From an uncultured Clostridia bacterium (GTDB lineage: Bacteria; Bacillota; Clostridia; TANB77; CAG-508): a stretch of DNA of 64,000 bases. The position numbers and the translations under genes are program-made. Numbering within the stretch: position 1 is the first letter of the stretch; each line of letters begins with the position of its first letter. Below, in pieces: positions 8,573-17,365 of this stretch. The stretch spans positions 182,647 through 246,646 of the forward strand of contig CAKOVX010000001.1 in the NCBI GenBank assembly GCA_934122155.1, written 5' to 3'. A model generated the notes under the pieces. It had not been told where the DNA came from and did not search any database. It saw only the letters and a program-made list of their open reading frames with translations.

Positions 8573-9421
8573 CTAATTATTTTTTAATACAGCTAAGCCA
8601 GCTTTAGCACCCTCATACACAGCTTTTGATATTTGTAATAGCCCTCCTGTGCAGTCTCCACATGCAAATAAGCCCGGCACTGTTGTTTCCATATTTTCAT
8701 TTACAATAATATTGTTATTTTCAATTCTGGCTCCAATTCTTCTAGCTAAATCACTACTTGATGCTATGCCCATTGCAACAAATACTCCATTTATACTTTG
8801 AGTTGTATTGTCTTCAAATTCTACTTCTTCGAGTTTTGTATCTCCTCTAAATTCTCGTATTTTTTTGCTATTTACTTTAATACTACTATCTCTATTTTCT
8901 ATAATATTATTTCCGTTTGTAAGTATAGTTACTGAACTTGCAATTGGTTTTAATGTTTCAAATTCATGTATAGCATAATTTCCATCTCCTAATACTGCAA
9001 CATCTTTGTTTTTATAAAAAAAGGAGTCACATACTGCACAATAGCTTACACCTTTTCCTTCAAATTCTTTTATTCCCTTTATATTTGGTACATTTCTACT
9101 TGCCCCTGTTGCTAATATTACTGCTTTTGCCTCATATTTTGAATTGACTGTTTCCACAGTAAATTGATCTATACACTCAATATTTATGACTTCATCTTCT
9201 ATAAAGTCTATGCCTAAGTTTTTAGCTTGCTCTATTCCATTTTTATATAATTCTTTTCCAGATATTCCATTTACAAAACCATAATAGTTATCTATTTTTT
9301 CTGCTTTTTGTAATGCTCCGCTTCCTTTTGATATAACTAATGTTGATATATTTCTTCTCTTAGCATAAATTGCTGCGGTAATTCCCGCTGGACCACTACC
9401 AATTACTATTACATCATACAT
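8573..9421 (-). CDS. trxB: Thioredoxin reductase-like flavoprotein
   Basis: 282 aa, shorter than the usual ~310. The FAD motif GSGPAGITAAIYAKRR is at residues 8-23, the redox pair CAVC at 128-131, and the second FAD motif FACGDCTGG near the C-terminus. In the central domain GDGNYA (145-150) keeps GxGxxA, but the HRRxxxR motif that holds the NADPH 2'-phosphate is absent (VTILTNGNN occupies its place). The electron donor may therefore be ferredoxin or NADH rather than NADPH. It is upstream of trxA in one operon. Confidence 0.88.
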   Translation of the reverse strand: MYDVIVIGSGPAGITAAIYAKRRNISTLVISKGSGALQKAEKIDNYYGFVNGISGKELYKNGIEQAKNLGIDFIEDEVINIECIDQFTVETVNSKYEAKAVILATGASRNVPNIKGIKEFEGKGVSYCAVCDSFFYKNKDVAVLGDGNYAIHEFETLKPIASSVTILTNGNNIIENRDSSIKVNSKKIREFRGDTKLEEVEFEDNTTQSINGVFVAMGIASSSDLARRIGARIENNNIIVNENMETTVPGLFACGDCTGGLLQISKAVYEGAKAGLAVLKNN

Positions 9422-9517
9422 TTTGCTTCCTCCTGGTAGTTATTATACACTAAATTGTACTTTTTTAAAATATAATTTAAAAATAATTTTATATTTAAAA
9501 TTTTTTTCAAAATTCGC

Positions 9518-9565
9518 TTGACAAACCGAACAACTTTTTGTATACTATATACGAACATTGATTCG
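9518..9565 (+). promoter_or_regulatory. Sigma-A promoter with LexA-like box, same geometry as at 1918
   Basis: TTGACA (9518-9523), 17 bases, TATACT (9541-9546), then CGAAC-ATTG-ATTCG (9552-9565), placed exactly as in the 1918 promoter. A weaker copy of the half site, CGAAC-AACT-TTTTG (9527-9540), lies in the spacer. Likely LexA control of the YgjP-like gene. Confidence 0.7.
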
Positions 9566-9594
9566 GGAACATATTCTATTTGGAGGTATTAATT

Positions 9595-10293
9595 ATGAAC
9601 ATTTTTAAAAGCAGAAATAATGTAATTTCATATACAGTAAATAAGGAAGTTGGCTCAAACTGCTACGTTTCAGTAGATGGTGGCGAAGTTGTAGTTAATG
9701 CTCCTTGGTATTTTTCTAGAAGACAAATTCAAACAGTTATTGAAGAAAAAACTCAATGGATTTTAAATAAAATAGAAGAATATCAACAACAAAATATGGT
9801 ATATTCTGATAAAGGAAATATTATAGTTTTAGGTGCAAGTCATCAAGTACGTTTATATTATAAAAATATAAATACTCCTAGTATCAATTTAGTAAATCGT
9901 ACTATTGAAGTAGTTCTTCCTAATAAATATAAAAAAATAGAAACTGCTCAAATTTTAAAAATATTGGTTGATAAACTTTATGAAAAAGTTGCTGAGCAAG
10001 AGGTTGAAAGAGCTATGGAAAAAACAAGATTATTACTAGGTTATGCTCCAGAAGATTATGAAATTAAAAAGATGTCTAATAATATTATGGCACACTTTTC
10101 TAGTGAAGAGCAAAAAATATCAATAAACTATAATATTGCTAAATATGACAGAAATGTTATTGACTATATTGTATTACATGAATTCTGCCATATGAAATAC
10201 AAAATTCATACAAAGAATTTTTGGAAAATAATTGCTAAATATATGCCAAGTTATGAAAGATATGAAGATATTTTAAAAGGCTTGTCATATTAA
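9595..10293 (+). CDS. YgjP-like (DUF45/SprT-related) metallopeptidase-fold protein
   Basis: 232 aa from ATG 9595 with GGAGG eight bases upstream; the in-frame codon at 9580 overlaps that site and is rejected. The zinc motif HEFCHMK starts at His195 and is followed by HTKNFW, the signature of the YgjP/DUF45 group, zinc-dependent proteins related to SprT/WLM proteases. The N-terminal part (about 1-90) is a beta-rich domain usual for the family. The LexA-like box suggests damage induction, which would fit a DNA-protein crosslink protease, but that role is inferred. Confidence 0.8.
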   Translation: MNIFKSRNNVISYTVNKEVGSNCYVSVDGGEVVVNAPWYFSRRQIQTVIEEKTQWILNKIEEYQQQNMVYSDKGNIIVLGASHQVRLYYKNINTPSINLVNRTIEVVLPNKYKKIETAQILKILVDKLYEKVAEQEVERAMEKTRLLLGYAPEDYEIKKMSNNIMAHFSSEEQKISINYNIAKYDRNVIDYIVLHEFCHMKYKIHTKNFWKIIAKYMPSYERYEDILKGLSY

Positions 10294-10321
10294 AATAAAT
10301 AACCTTAATTAATTTCTAACA

Positions 10322-10357
10322 ACAAGAATGCTAACCTATAATGGTTAGCATTCTTGT
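10322..10357. terminator. Bidirectional terminator
   Basis: A perfect 15-bp stem (10322-10336 with 10343-10357) and a TATAAT loop separate the convergent YgjP-like gene and folA. T-rich sequence follows on the plus side and A-rich sequence precedes it. Confidence 0.9.
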
Positions 10358-10360
10358 TTG

Positions 10361-10849
10361 TTAATTTCTAATATAGTCTATATATTCATAATCAAATGGA
10401 TTTGCTTCATTTTTTAGTCCTTTTTCTACTTTAACTGCTTTCCATTCTTCTGCTTTAATTTCAGGGAAGTATACATCTCCTTCAAAATCTTGATTTATTT
10501 TTGTTATATACATTTTATTTGCATATGGCATAAGTAATTTATATATAGTTGCTCCGCCTATTACAAAATTTTCTTCTTCTGAGTTTATATATTTGTCTAA
10601 TAAACTTATATCTGATAATATTTCAACATTTTCATCTTCAATATTCATTTGCGCATCATTACATAGTATAACGTGCTTTCTGTTTGGCAATATTCTTCCT
10701 AATGATTCAAATGTTTTTCTTCCCATAATTATGGTATGACCTGTTGTAAGTGCTTTAAACCTTTTTAAATCTTCTGGCAAATGCCATATTAATTTATTGT
10801 CTTTTCCTATTACATTATTATTTGCTATTGCTACTATAATACTTAACAT
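10361..10849 (-). CDS. folA: Dihydrofolate reductase
   Basis: 162 aa of the normal chromosomal type: SIIVAIANNNVIG at the N-terminus, WHLPEDLKRFK substrate loop, IIMGRKTFESLG cofactor region. It reduces dihydrofolate with NADPH, restoring the folate that thymidylate synthase consumes. It begins 15 bases after the thyA stop, forming a thyA-folA operon. Confidence 0.96.
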   Translation of the reverse strand: MLSIIVAIANNNVIGKDNKLIWHLPEDLKRFKALTTGHTIIMGRKTFESLGRILPNRKHVILCNDAQMNIEDENVEILSDISLLDKYINSEEENFVIGGATIYKLLMPYANKMYITKINQDFEGDVYFPEIKAEEWKAVKVEKGLKNEANPFDYEYIDYIRN

Positions 10850-10863
10850 ATTTTTCTCCTATT

Positions 10864-11655
10864 CTATACAGATACTGGCATTTCTATTTTTCCTAAGTGC
10901 TCATATCCTTCTAGTTTAATATCATCTATTGTAAATTTATAAAAATCTTTAATTTCTGGGTTTATCCATAACTTTGGTGCAGGTAATGCCTTATCTCTTC
11001 TTGCTAATTGTTCTTTCATTCCTTCTATTTGGTTTTCATAAATATGAGCATTACTAATACAAACTGTTAGTAAACCAGGTTTATATCCTGTTACTTGTGC
11101 TAATAAATGTACTAGAACTGCATATTGAACAACATTAAATGGGTTTCCTAAAGGCAAGTCATTTGAACGAATTGTTAACATACAGTTTAATTTTCCGTTT
11201 GTTACATCCCAGCAACTATTAAATACACATGGGTATAATGCTCCTGTATTTAAGTATGGAATTTGCCATAGGTTTATAATCATTCTTCTGTTTTGTGGAT
11301 TTGTTTTTAGTTGTTCTATTAAAGTATCTATTTGATGAAATTCTTTTACAATCCAACCATATGATGTTCCTATTGTTCCGTCTTCCATTTCCCATTCGTC
11401 CCAAATATGTACATTTTCTGCTTTTAACTCTTCTACACTGTTAGATTGTTTTTGAAATATCCATAATAGTTCTTTTACTGCTGTTTTAAATGCTACAAAC
11501 TTTGTTGTTAATATTGGAAATTCTTCTTCTAAGTTAAATTGCATAATTTGGTGTGGCAATTTATATGTTGCTACTCCTGTTCTATTTTGGTCATAATAAC
11601 CATCTTTTAAAATTTTATCTACTATGTCTAAATAAATATCATCAAATTTACTCAT
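10864..11655 (-). CDS. thyA: Thymidylate synthase
   Basis: 263 aa. The nucleophile is Cys143 in [11 protein letters not shown], followed by [15 protein letters not shown], the folate/dUMP-binding strand. Bacterial ThyA usually reads PCH after the catalytic Cys; here it is PCV, a variation seen in a clostridial/phage-type subgroup. It makes dTMP from dUMP. It is first in the thyA-folA operon, with AGGAGG before the start. Confidence 0.95.
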   Translation of the reverse strand: MSKFDDIYLDIVDKILKDGYYDQNRTGVATYKLPHQIMQFNLEEEFPILTTKFVAFKTAVKELLWIFQKQSNSVEELKAENVHIWDEWEMEDGTIGTSYGWIVKEFHQIDTLIEQLKTNPQNRRMIINLWQIPYLNTGALYPCVFNSCWDVTNGKLNCMLTIRSNDLPLGNPFNVVQYAVLVHLLAQVTGYKPGLLTVCISNAHIYENQIEGMKEQLARRDKALPAPKLWINPEIKDFYKFTIDDIKLEGYEHLGKIEMPVSV

Positions 11656-11684
11656 TATATTTCCTCCTAATATATACTTATATT

Positions 11685-11713
11685 TTTATATCATAATTAA
11701 ACATAAAAGTAAA
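11685..11713 (-). promoter_or_regulatory. Promoter of thyA-folA
   Basis: On the minus strand TTTACT (11708-11713), a 17-base spacer and TATAAA (11685-11690) lie about 30 bases before the thyA start. Confidence 0.55.
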
Positions 11714-11769
11714 TTGTGAAAAAAGGGTTGTAATACAAATTTAATTTGTTTGTAACATTTTTGCAACAT

Positions 11770-12661
11770 TTATATACTCGCATTAAAATCTGGTACATAT
11801 TCTTCTTCATGGTCTCCAAGTTCTTGTATATAGCCATTTTCTAGTTCTAATGTATATAAATAGTTTTCTATTTCTTTGTATTCTTTTTTATTTAATTTTC
11901 TATTTAGCTGTTTATCTTGTTTTGCCTTATATGTTGGAAAATATTGTGCCATAACGCTTACATATGTACCTTCTGGCATATTTTCTTTTATCCATTTTAA
12001 AATATGTTTTGAATTTTGAATATGGTTTGGTAATACTAGGTGTCTAATAATTACACCTTTTTGAATTATTCCATTCTCATTGAATACTGGTATTCCAACT
12101 TGTTTTTGCATTTCTTGTATTGCCGTTGTTGCTATTTTAAAGTAATTATCTGCTTTAGAATATTTAACACTTAGCTCATTTGAATAATATTTCAAATCTG
12201 GTAAATACACATCTATATAGCCTTCTAGCATTTTTATAGTTTCTACATTTTCATATCCATTAGTATTGTATATAACTGGTATGTTTAAGCCATTTGCTTT
12301 TGCTATTCTTAGTGCTTCTATAATTTGGTAAGCATACATTGTTGGAGTTACCAAATTTATATTGTTTACTCCTTTGGCTTGTTGATCCAAAATTATTGCT
12401 GCAAGTTCTTCTACGGTTACTTCCTTTCCTTTACCGAGTTGACTTATTTCATAGTTTTGACAATATATGCAATTTAGATTACAGTTACTAAAAAATATTG
12501 TTCCAGAGCCATTTTTACCACTTATGCTTGGCTCTTCGTAATTGTGTATAGATGCTAGTGCAATTTTTATTTTGTCATTACATTTACAATATCCAATTTT
12601 TCCATTTGCTCTATTTACTCCGACAATTTCTTGGACAAATATTACATTTTTCTAAATTCAT
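11770..12661 (-). pseudogene. PflX-like (COG1313) radical SAM protein, broken by a +1 frameshift
   Basis: The natural start is ATG 12661 with AGGAG upstream. It reads MNLEKCNICPRNCR, then hits TAG at 12611-12613. Removing one base near 12617-12622 (CGGAG to CGAG) restores VNRANGKIGYCKCN, then FFSNCNLNCIYCQNYE (CxxxCxxC radical SAM motif) and runs on into the 206-aa open frame ending at 11770. The restored protein would be about 296 aa with the N-terminal CxxCPRxC domain of the PflX group. It is either a real lesion, a sequencing error, or less likely programmed frameshifting. The remaining 206-aa frame lacks the cluster cysteines and cannot act alone. Confidence 0.85.
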
Positions 12662-12678
12662 TTTTTCTCCTGATTCAA

Positions 12679-12707
12679 TTGTTATTTTTTAATATTTGTA
12701 TTATAAT
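12679..12707 (+). promoter_or_regulatory. Promoter of the acyl-ACP thioesterase gene
   Basis: TTGTTA (12679-12684), a 17-base spacer and TATAAT (12702-12707) lie 37 bases before the start at 12744. Confidence 0.65.
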
Positions 12708-12743
12708 ATCTTATAATTGTTTTGTAAAGTTTAGGAGGAAAAA

Positions 12744-13463
12744 ATGAGTTTTATTGATAGAGAATATAAAGTTGATATTAGGCATATTGGAACTAGTAAT
12801 TTGATTTCTAATTATGGTATTTTGTGTTTGCTTGAAGATGTTGCTACTGTTCATTCTGATATTGCTGGTTATGGTATAGCTCAAATGCCTTTTACTCATG
12901 TTTCTTGGATTTTACTTAATTGGAAAGTATCTGTTTTTAAAAGAGTAGCTTTTGGCGATACTGTAAAGGTTAGAACTTGGTCTGTACCATATAATGAACT
13001 ATTTACTTTTAGAAATTTTGAAATTTATGATAATGAAAATAATTTAATTTGTATTGCAAGTTCTAAGTGGACTTTAGTTAATTCTGATACTAAGACTCTT
13101 ACCAAAATTACAAAAGAAATAGAGCTTAGTTATGAGCCTGAAGATAAGTTGGTATTTGATAAAATTGAAATTGCAAAATTGAAAGAGCCTAGCAATTCTG
13201 AGCATACTTTTAGTTTTAATGTCTTAAGACGAGATATTGACTTTAATAATCATATGCACAATTTGTACTACCTTTTATATGCTTATGAAGCATTGCCTTT
13301 TGAAGTTTATGAAAAGGGTGAATTAAATAATTTTGAAATTATGTACAAAAATGGTTGTATGTTAGGAGATAAAATAGATTGTTATTATTCTTATGAAGGC
13401 AATTCACATTATGTTGTAATGAAAACTGACAAGAAACTACATGCAATTATAAAATTAAGTTAA
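12744..13463 (+). CDS. Acyl-ACP thioesterase
   Basis: 239 aa with AGGAGG upstream. Two hot-dog halves are evident: residues about 1-130 (SFIDREYKVDIRHIG..., WILLNWKVSVFKR) and about 150-239, where the catalytic segment DFNNHMHNLYYLLYAYEAL carries the Asn and His of the FatA/FatB-like family (PF01643). It hydrolyses acyl-ACP to free fatty acids, ending synthesis or feeding phospholipid remodelling. It stands alone with its own promoter and terminator. Confidence 0.88.
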   Translation: MSFIDREYKVDIRHIGTSNLISNYGILCLLEDVATVHSDIAGYGIAQMPFTHVSWILLNWKVSVFKRVAFGDTVKVRTWSVPYNELFTFRNFEIYDNENNLICIASSKWTLVNSDTKTLTKITKEIELSYEPEDKLVFDKIEIAKLKEPSNSEHTFSFNVLRRDIDFNNHMHNLYYLLYAYEALPFEVYEKGELNNFEIMYKNGCMLGDKIDCYYSYEGNSHYVVMKTDKKLHAIIKLS

Positions 13464-13467
13464 AAAG

Positions 13468-13493
13468 CGACTGCAAAAATGCAGTCGTTTTTT
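13468..13493 (+). terminator. Terminator of the thioesterase gene
   Basis: CGACTGCA-AAAA-TGCAGTCG followed by six T. Confidence 0.92.
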
Positions 13494-13558
13494 CTCACCA
13501 TTTTAGCTGCTGTGTCATAAAATGTAATATAAATTAATTTTAAGGAGGAATATTAAAC

Positions 13559-13951
13559 ATGTTTAATCGTTATAACAGATGTTGTTGCCAAAATAAGTAC
13601 AATCCTGAAATTATAGAATCATTATGTAATGATGTTGGCACAACAGCAGATTATGCCCAAGACCCTGTAAATAGTTGTGGTTGTGGCTGTAATAATATAA
13701 TGAATAATAGTAATTCATGTGGATGTGGTTTTGATGAAGAGCCTGTTTCTAATATGTTTCCATCTAACCCAATGCTAGGTCAAAGTTATGTTCCACTTCA
13801 AGAAATGGATAGAACATTTACGCCTTGTTGTGGTTTAAAAATGGGAACCATATTTCCTGAATTAGTAAGTCCCTATATGCCTGGTCAAAGTATGGCTGAA
13901 AATTACTATTTAAGAAGAACTAATGAAATTGGAGAGGGGTGTAATGGTTAA
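13559..13951 (+). CDS. cotJA: Spore coat protein CotJA-like with Cys-rich N-terminal extension
   Basis: 130 aa. The C-terminal half (about 75-120: PMLGQSYVPLQEM..., LKMGTIFPELVSPY) is a CotJA domain. The N-terminal half is extra and cysteine-rich: RCCCQ at about 6-10, CGCGC near 41-45 and CGCG near 55-58. Classic CotJA is about 80 aa. It is first of the cotJABC operon, made in the mother cell and placed in the inner spore coat in Bacillus. AAGGAGG lies before the start. The extra cysteines may cross-link or bind metal. Confidence 0.85.
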   Translation: MFNRYNRCCCQNKYNPEIIESLCNDVGTTADYAQDPVNSCGCGCNNIMNNSNSCGCGFDEEPVSNMFPSNPMLGQSYVPLQEMDRTFTPCCGLKMGTIFPELVSPYMPGQSMAENYYLRRTNEIGEGCNG

Positions 13952-14364
13952 TGGAAGATGAAAATAGAGATTGCAATTGTGGTGTAAATAAAATGATGTG
14001 TAAAGATTGCAGCTATACTCCACAAGGTATTAATGCTGCATTTGGATACAATACTCCAGATATGATTGCAAATAATGTTAATAATAATTCAGGTTGTGGT
14101 AATACAGATGACCCTGATTGCAGCAGAGCTGATATGTTAAATAGTATTAAAAGTTTAAATTTTGCTGTTATTGAGTTAGGTTTATATTTGAATACTCATC
14201 CAGATGATGAAAGAGCAATTTGCTTACACAGAGAATATTGTAGACAATTAAGAGATTTAAAAGACAAATATCAAAAAGTTTATGGACCTTTAAGCATTTA
14301 CTGCCCATGTAATAAGTGGAGATGGCTTGAAGAACCATGGCCATGGGAAGGAGGAAATATTTAA
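13951..14364 (+). CDS. cotJB: Spore coat protein CotJB-like with Cys-rich N-terminus
   Basis: 137 aa, its ATG overlapping the cotJA stop by one base. The C-terminal 85 residues (LNFAVIELGLYLNTHPDDE, then YGPLSIYCP and a Trp-rich tail) are the CotJB domain. The N-terminal 50 residues carry CNCG, CKDC and CG motifs absent from short CotJB proteins. CotJB works with CotJC in the coat. Confidence 0.88.
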   Translation: MEDENRDCNCGVNKMMCKDCSYTPQGINAAFGYNTPDMIANNVNNNSGCGNTDDPDCSRADMLNSIKSLNFAVIELGLYLNTHPDDERAICLHREYCRQLRDLKDKYQKVYGPLSIYCPCNKWRWLEEPWPWEGGNI

Positions 14365-14365
14365 T

Positions 14366-15010
14366 ATGTGGACTTATAATAAAGTATTGGAATACCCTGT
14401 TAATATAAAATGCCCAAATGCAAAACTTGCTAAATTTATCATTTCTCAATATGGTGGTCCTGATGGTGAACTTGCCGCTTCTCTTCGTTATTTATCTCAA
14501 AGATTTGGTATGCCTGACCAAATTGCAAAGGCTACTTTAAATGATATAGGCACAGAGGAACTAGCCCATTTAGAAATGGTTGGTACTATTGTTCATCAAT
14601 TAACTGAAGGGTTAAGTATTGAAGAAATTAAAGCTGCTGGTTTAGGTGATTATTACACTGACCATGGTGTAGATATATACCCTCAGTCTGCTGCTGGTGT
14701 ACCTTTTTCTGCAAATTGTATTGCTTGTAAAGGTGACCCTATTGCTAATTTACAAGAAGATTTGGCTGCTGAGCAAAAAGCTAGAGCAACTTATGAAAAA
14801 TTGATTGATTTATGTGCAGATGACCCAGATGTCGTTGACCCTCTTCGTTTCTTAAGAGAAAGAGAAGTTGTTCACTTCCAAAGATTTGGTGAGGCATTAA
14901 GAAATGTTCAAGATAGACTTGCTCAAAGAAGATTTTTTACAAGTGGAATGAATAATACAAATTCTATGAATAATAACACAAACAATAGTGATTGTGGTTG
15001 TGGAATGTAA
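14366..15010 (+). CDS. cotJC: CotJC, manganese-catalase-like spore coat protein
   Basis: 214 aa from ATG 14366, one base after the cotJB stop, with GGAGG upstream. A ferritin-like four-helix core has metal ligands in GTEELAHLEMV and REREVVHFQRFGEA, as in Mn-catalases. An Asn-rich C-terminal tail ends DCGCGM, an added Cys motif like those in CotJA and CotJB. Likely detoxifies hydrogen peroxide in, or is a structural part of, the spore coat. Confidence 0.93.
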   Translation: MWTYNKVLEYPVNIKCPNAKLAKFIISQYGGPDGELAASLRYLSQRFGMPDQIAKATLNDIGTEELAHLEMVGTIVHQLTEGLSIEEIKAAGLGDYYTDHGVDIYPQSAAGVPFSANCIACKGDPIANLQEDLAAEQKARATYEKLIDLCADDPDVVDPLRFLREREVVHFQRFGEALRNVQDRLAQRRFFTSGMNNTNSMNNNTNNSDCGCGM

Positions 15011-15018
15011 ATATATTA

Positions 15019-15045
15019 AAAGTGGCATCTTATAGATGCCACTTT
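15019..15045. terminator. Bidirectional terminator after cotJABC
   Basis: AAAGTGGCATC-TTATA-GATGCCACTTT, then a T-run on the plus side. It also serves the convergent gene at 15052. Confidence 0.92.
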
Positions 15046-15051
15046 AGTTTT

Positions 15052-16158
15052 TTATTCTTTATTGTTTCTGCCAAATGTTGGTATTTCTTCTATTGCAGTA
15101 TTTTTGGCTGTTCTTATTAGAGTTTGAAAAAACTCCATAATCATTTTTTTGCTCTCATCATCTAAGCTTTGATATTTTTTAAGCATTAGTCTTACATCTG
15201 TAAATAGCTTTTCTCTAATTTCTTTAAAGCTATTTGCATCTGTTGTATTTATTATTTCAAATATTGCATCAATTACTATTTCTCTTTGTTTTGGATCTAT
15301 TCCTTTTAGCCATTCTTTTAATGTTTTGTCAACAAATTGGCTTCCATTTGTAACCTCTGCTAAACTTATAAGTTTTTTTCCTTCAAGTTGCCAACTATAT
15401 AAGTCATGTTGCATAATTCCTTTTTGAACACTTTGAACAATAGTATATTTTTCTTCATGGTTAAGTAATCTTCCCACAACTGATGATTGTGGAATATATG
15501 TATGTACCTTTTCTATGGCCTCTTTATATTCTTTTGTGTCTGTTATTTCTTCTATAAATCCGGGTCCATCATTGTTATATACATTTATAATTTTATTCTT
15601 TGCAGCTTTATCCGCAAATGCTGCGGCATATACTGCTAAGTTTCCACCCTTTGAGTGTCCACCTGTTCTTACTTTTTGTCTATATTTTTTTGCAATATTA
15701 CTTAGATATTTGGCGGCATCTAGTTGTGAGGCAATATGAGCTTTAAAACTCATATTGAAGTCCTCCTTCCAGCCAACCAATGTGTCATCTGTCCCTCTGT
15801 AAGATACAAACACAGTATTGTCTGGCATTACAACTGTAACTGCAAAAAATTGTTTTTCTTCTTCTTTGTTAAATTTATTTACTAGATTGGTTACAAGCAT
15901 TTTTCCAAACCTTGCTGACTTACCAAGTAATGGTATTAGGTACTTGTCATCTTCCCAGAGTATTCTTAGTTCGGTTTGATCTGCTTGTTCAAATCTTTTT
16001 CCAAATTCTTCTATTGTTATTTCTTCGTCTTCTTCTGTTAATTGTTCAAATGGAAAATAAGATAATCTAGATAATATTAACCCATCTATCTCATTAAATG
16101 GATCGTTTTTTAGCTCTAAATCTCCTCTCCATTTAACATAGTCACAAACATTAGCCAT
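15052..16158 (-). CDS. Mbeg1-like alpha/beta-hydrolase (DUF2974)
   Basis: 368 aa. A lipase-type nucleophile elbow GGHSKGGN lies near residue 167 after a beta-strand (VFVSYRGTDDTLVGWKEDF), with a likely acid in YNNDGPGF. This matches the DUF2974/Mbeg1-like family, thought to be intracellular lipases or esterases. The helical C-terminus (about 285-368) has no known motif. It starts 19 bases after the pyruvate kinase stop, so they probably share a transcript. Confidence 0.8.
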   Translation of the reverse strand: MANVCDYVKWRGDLELKNDPFNEIDGLILSRLSYFPFEQLTEEDEEITIEEFGKRFEQADQTELRILWEDDKYLIPLLGKSARFGKMLVTNLVNKFNKEEEKQFFAVTVVMPDNTVFVSYRGTDDTLVGWKEDFNMSFKAHIASQLDAAKYLSNIAKKYRQKVRTGGHSKGGNLAVYAAAFADKAAKNKIINVYNNDGPGFIEEITDTKEYKEAIEKVHTYIPQSSVVGRLLNHEEKYTIVQSVQKGIMQHDLYSWQLEGKKLISLAEVTNGSQFVDKTLKEWLKGIDPKQREIVIDAIFEIINTTDANSFKEIREKLFTDVRLMLKKYQSLDDESKKMIMEFFQTLIRTAKNTAIEEIPTFGRNNKE

Positions 16159-16177
16159 TTATTGCTCCATTCCTTTC

Positions 16178-17191
16178 TTAATCTGCTTTTTCAACAGCCT
16201 CACAAATTCTGCTCATTGTTTCAACACACTCTATTGGATATTCTCCTGTTGCAGTTTCTCCTGATAGCATTACATAGTTTGCCATATCATATACTGCATT
16301 TGCCACATCATTTACCTCAGCTCTTGTTGGTCTTGGATTATGTGTCATAGATTCTAGCATTTGAGTTGCTATTATAACAGGTTTTCCTGCTCTATTACAT
16401 TTTCTAATAAACTCTTTTTGTCTAATTGGTACTTCTTCCATTGGAATTTCTACACCTAAGTCTCCTCTTGCTACCATAATTCCATCTGATATGTCTAAAA
16501 TTTCATCAAAGTTATCTATTCCTTGTCTATTTTCTATTTTAGCTATTACTTTAATATTTTCTCCACCATTTTCTTGTAGTACCTTTTTTATGTTTAATAT
16601 ATCTTGTGCACTACGTACGAAAGATGCTGCAATACAGTCAAAACCGGCTTTTATACCAAATTTTATATCTTCAATGTCTTTTTCAGTTGGACTTGGAAGA
16701 TTTATTTCCATTCCTGGAATATTTATACTTTTAGTATTAGTTAGTTTTCCTCCATCTATTACTTTACAAATAATGTCTGTACCTTTTATTTCAATAACTT
16801 TTATTTTAATTAAGCCATCATTTATTAAAATAACTGTTCCTTGGCTTACTTCATTGTATAAGTTTTTATATGTTATTGAAACTTGTTCTTTATTTCCTAG
16901 TACTTCTTCTGTTTTTAAAGTAAATATATCATTTGAGTTTAGCCAAATTTCACCATTTTCAAATTTTCCAATTCTAATTTCTGGTCCTTTTGTATCTAGC
17001 ATTAAATCTACTGGTTTTCCCACTTTATCTCTTACTTTTTTAAAGTTCTCTATTCTTTCTTCTTGGTCTTGGTAGTTTCCATGTGAAAAGTTTATTCTTC
17101 CCACATTCATTCCTGCTAGTATTAATCTTTCTAAAACTTCTGGTTTATCCACTGCTGGTCCTAGTGTACATATTATTTTTGTCTTTCTCAT
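16178..17191 (-). CDS. pyk: Pyruvate kinase lacking the C-terminal domain
   Basis: 337 aa against 470-580 for most bacterial enzymes. The A and B domains are complete: [13 protein letters not shown], the KIENRQG lysine loop, [12 protein letters not shown] and [10 protein letters not shown]. The protein stops at CEAVEKAD, where the C domain (allosteric and subunit contacts) would begin. No remnant of that domain remains, because the next gene starts 19 bases on. It makes pyruvate and ATP from PEP. All active-site residues seem present, so it may be active but differently regulated. Confidence 0.9.
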   Translation of the reverse strand: MRKTKIICTLGPAVDKPEVLERLILAGMNVGRINFSHGNYQDQEERIENFKKVRDKVGKPVDLMLDTKGPEIRIGKFENGEIWLNSNDIFTLKTEEVLGNKEQVSITYKNLYNEVSQGTVILINDGLIKIKVIEIKGTDIICKVIDGGKLTNTKSINIPGMEINLPSPTEKDIEDIKFGIKAGFDCIAASFVRSAQDILNIKKVLQENGGENIKVIAKIENRQGIDNFDEILDISDGIMVARGDLGVEIPMEEVPIRQKEFIRKCNRAGKPVIIATQMLESMTHNPRPTRAEVNDVANAVYDMANYVMLSGETATGEYPIECVETMSRICEAVEKAD

Positions 17192-17250
17192 TTATATCCT
17201 CTCCTTATATAATAATTTTGTTGTAATTGCTTATTCTTTTGTAGCTTTTA

Positions 17251-17279
17251 TTGTCAACCTCTGTTTTTTATGATATAAT
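17251..17279 (+). promoter_or_regulatory. Promoter of the 80-aa orphan gene
   Basis: TTGTCA (17251-17256), 17 bases, TATAAT (17274-17279); the leader before the start at 17366 is about 80 bases. Confidence 0.65.
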
Positions 17280-17365
17280 TACTATGTTAAAACTTTTTAT
17301 ATTGCTCCATTTTTTCATTAATTTTTTAACTTCATTGTAAAATTATTTTTTAGGAGGTATGTCAA

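Noticed and set aside
11770..12390. 206-aa frame as a complete radical SAM gene
   Set aside because: It lacks the CxxxCxxC cluster motif, which is upstream across a frameshift; it is annotated as part of a broken gene.
12711..12899. Minus-strand frame over the acyl-ACP thioesterase start
   Set aside because: Antisense shadow of a well-supported gene.
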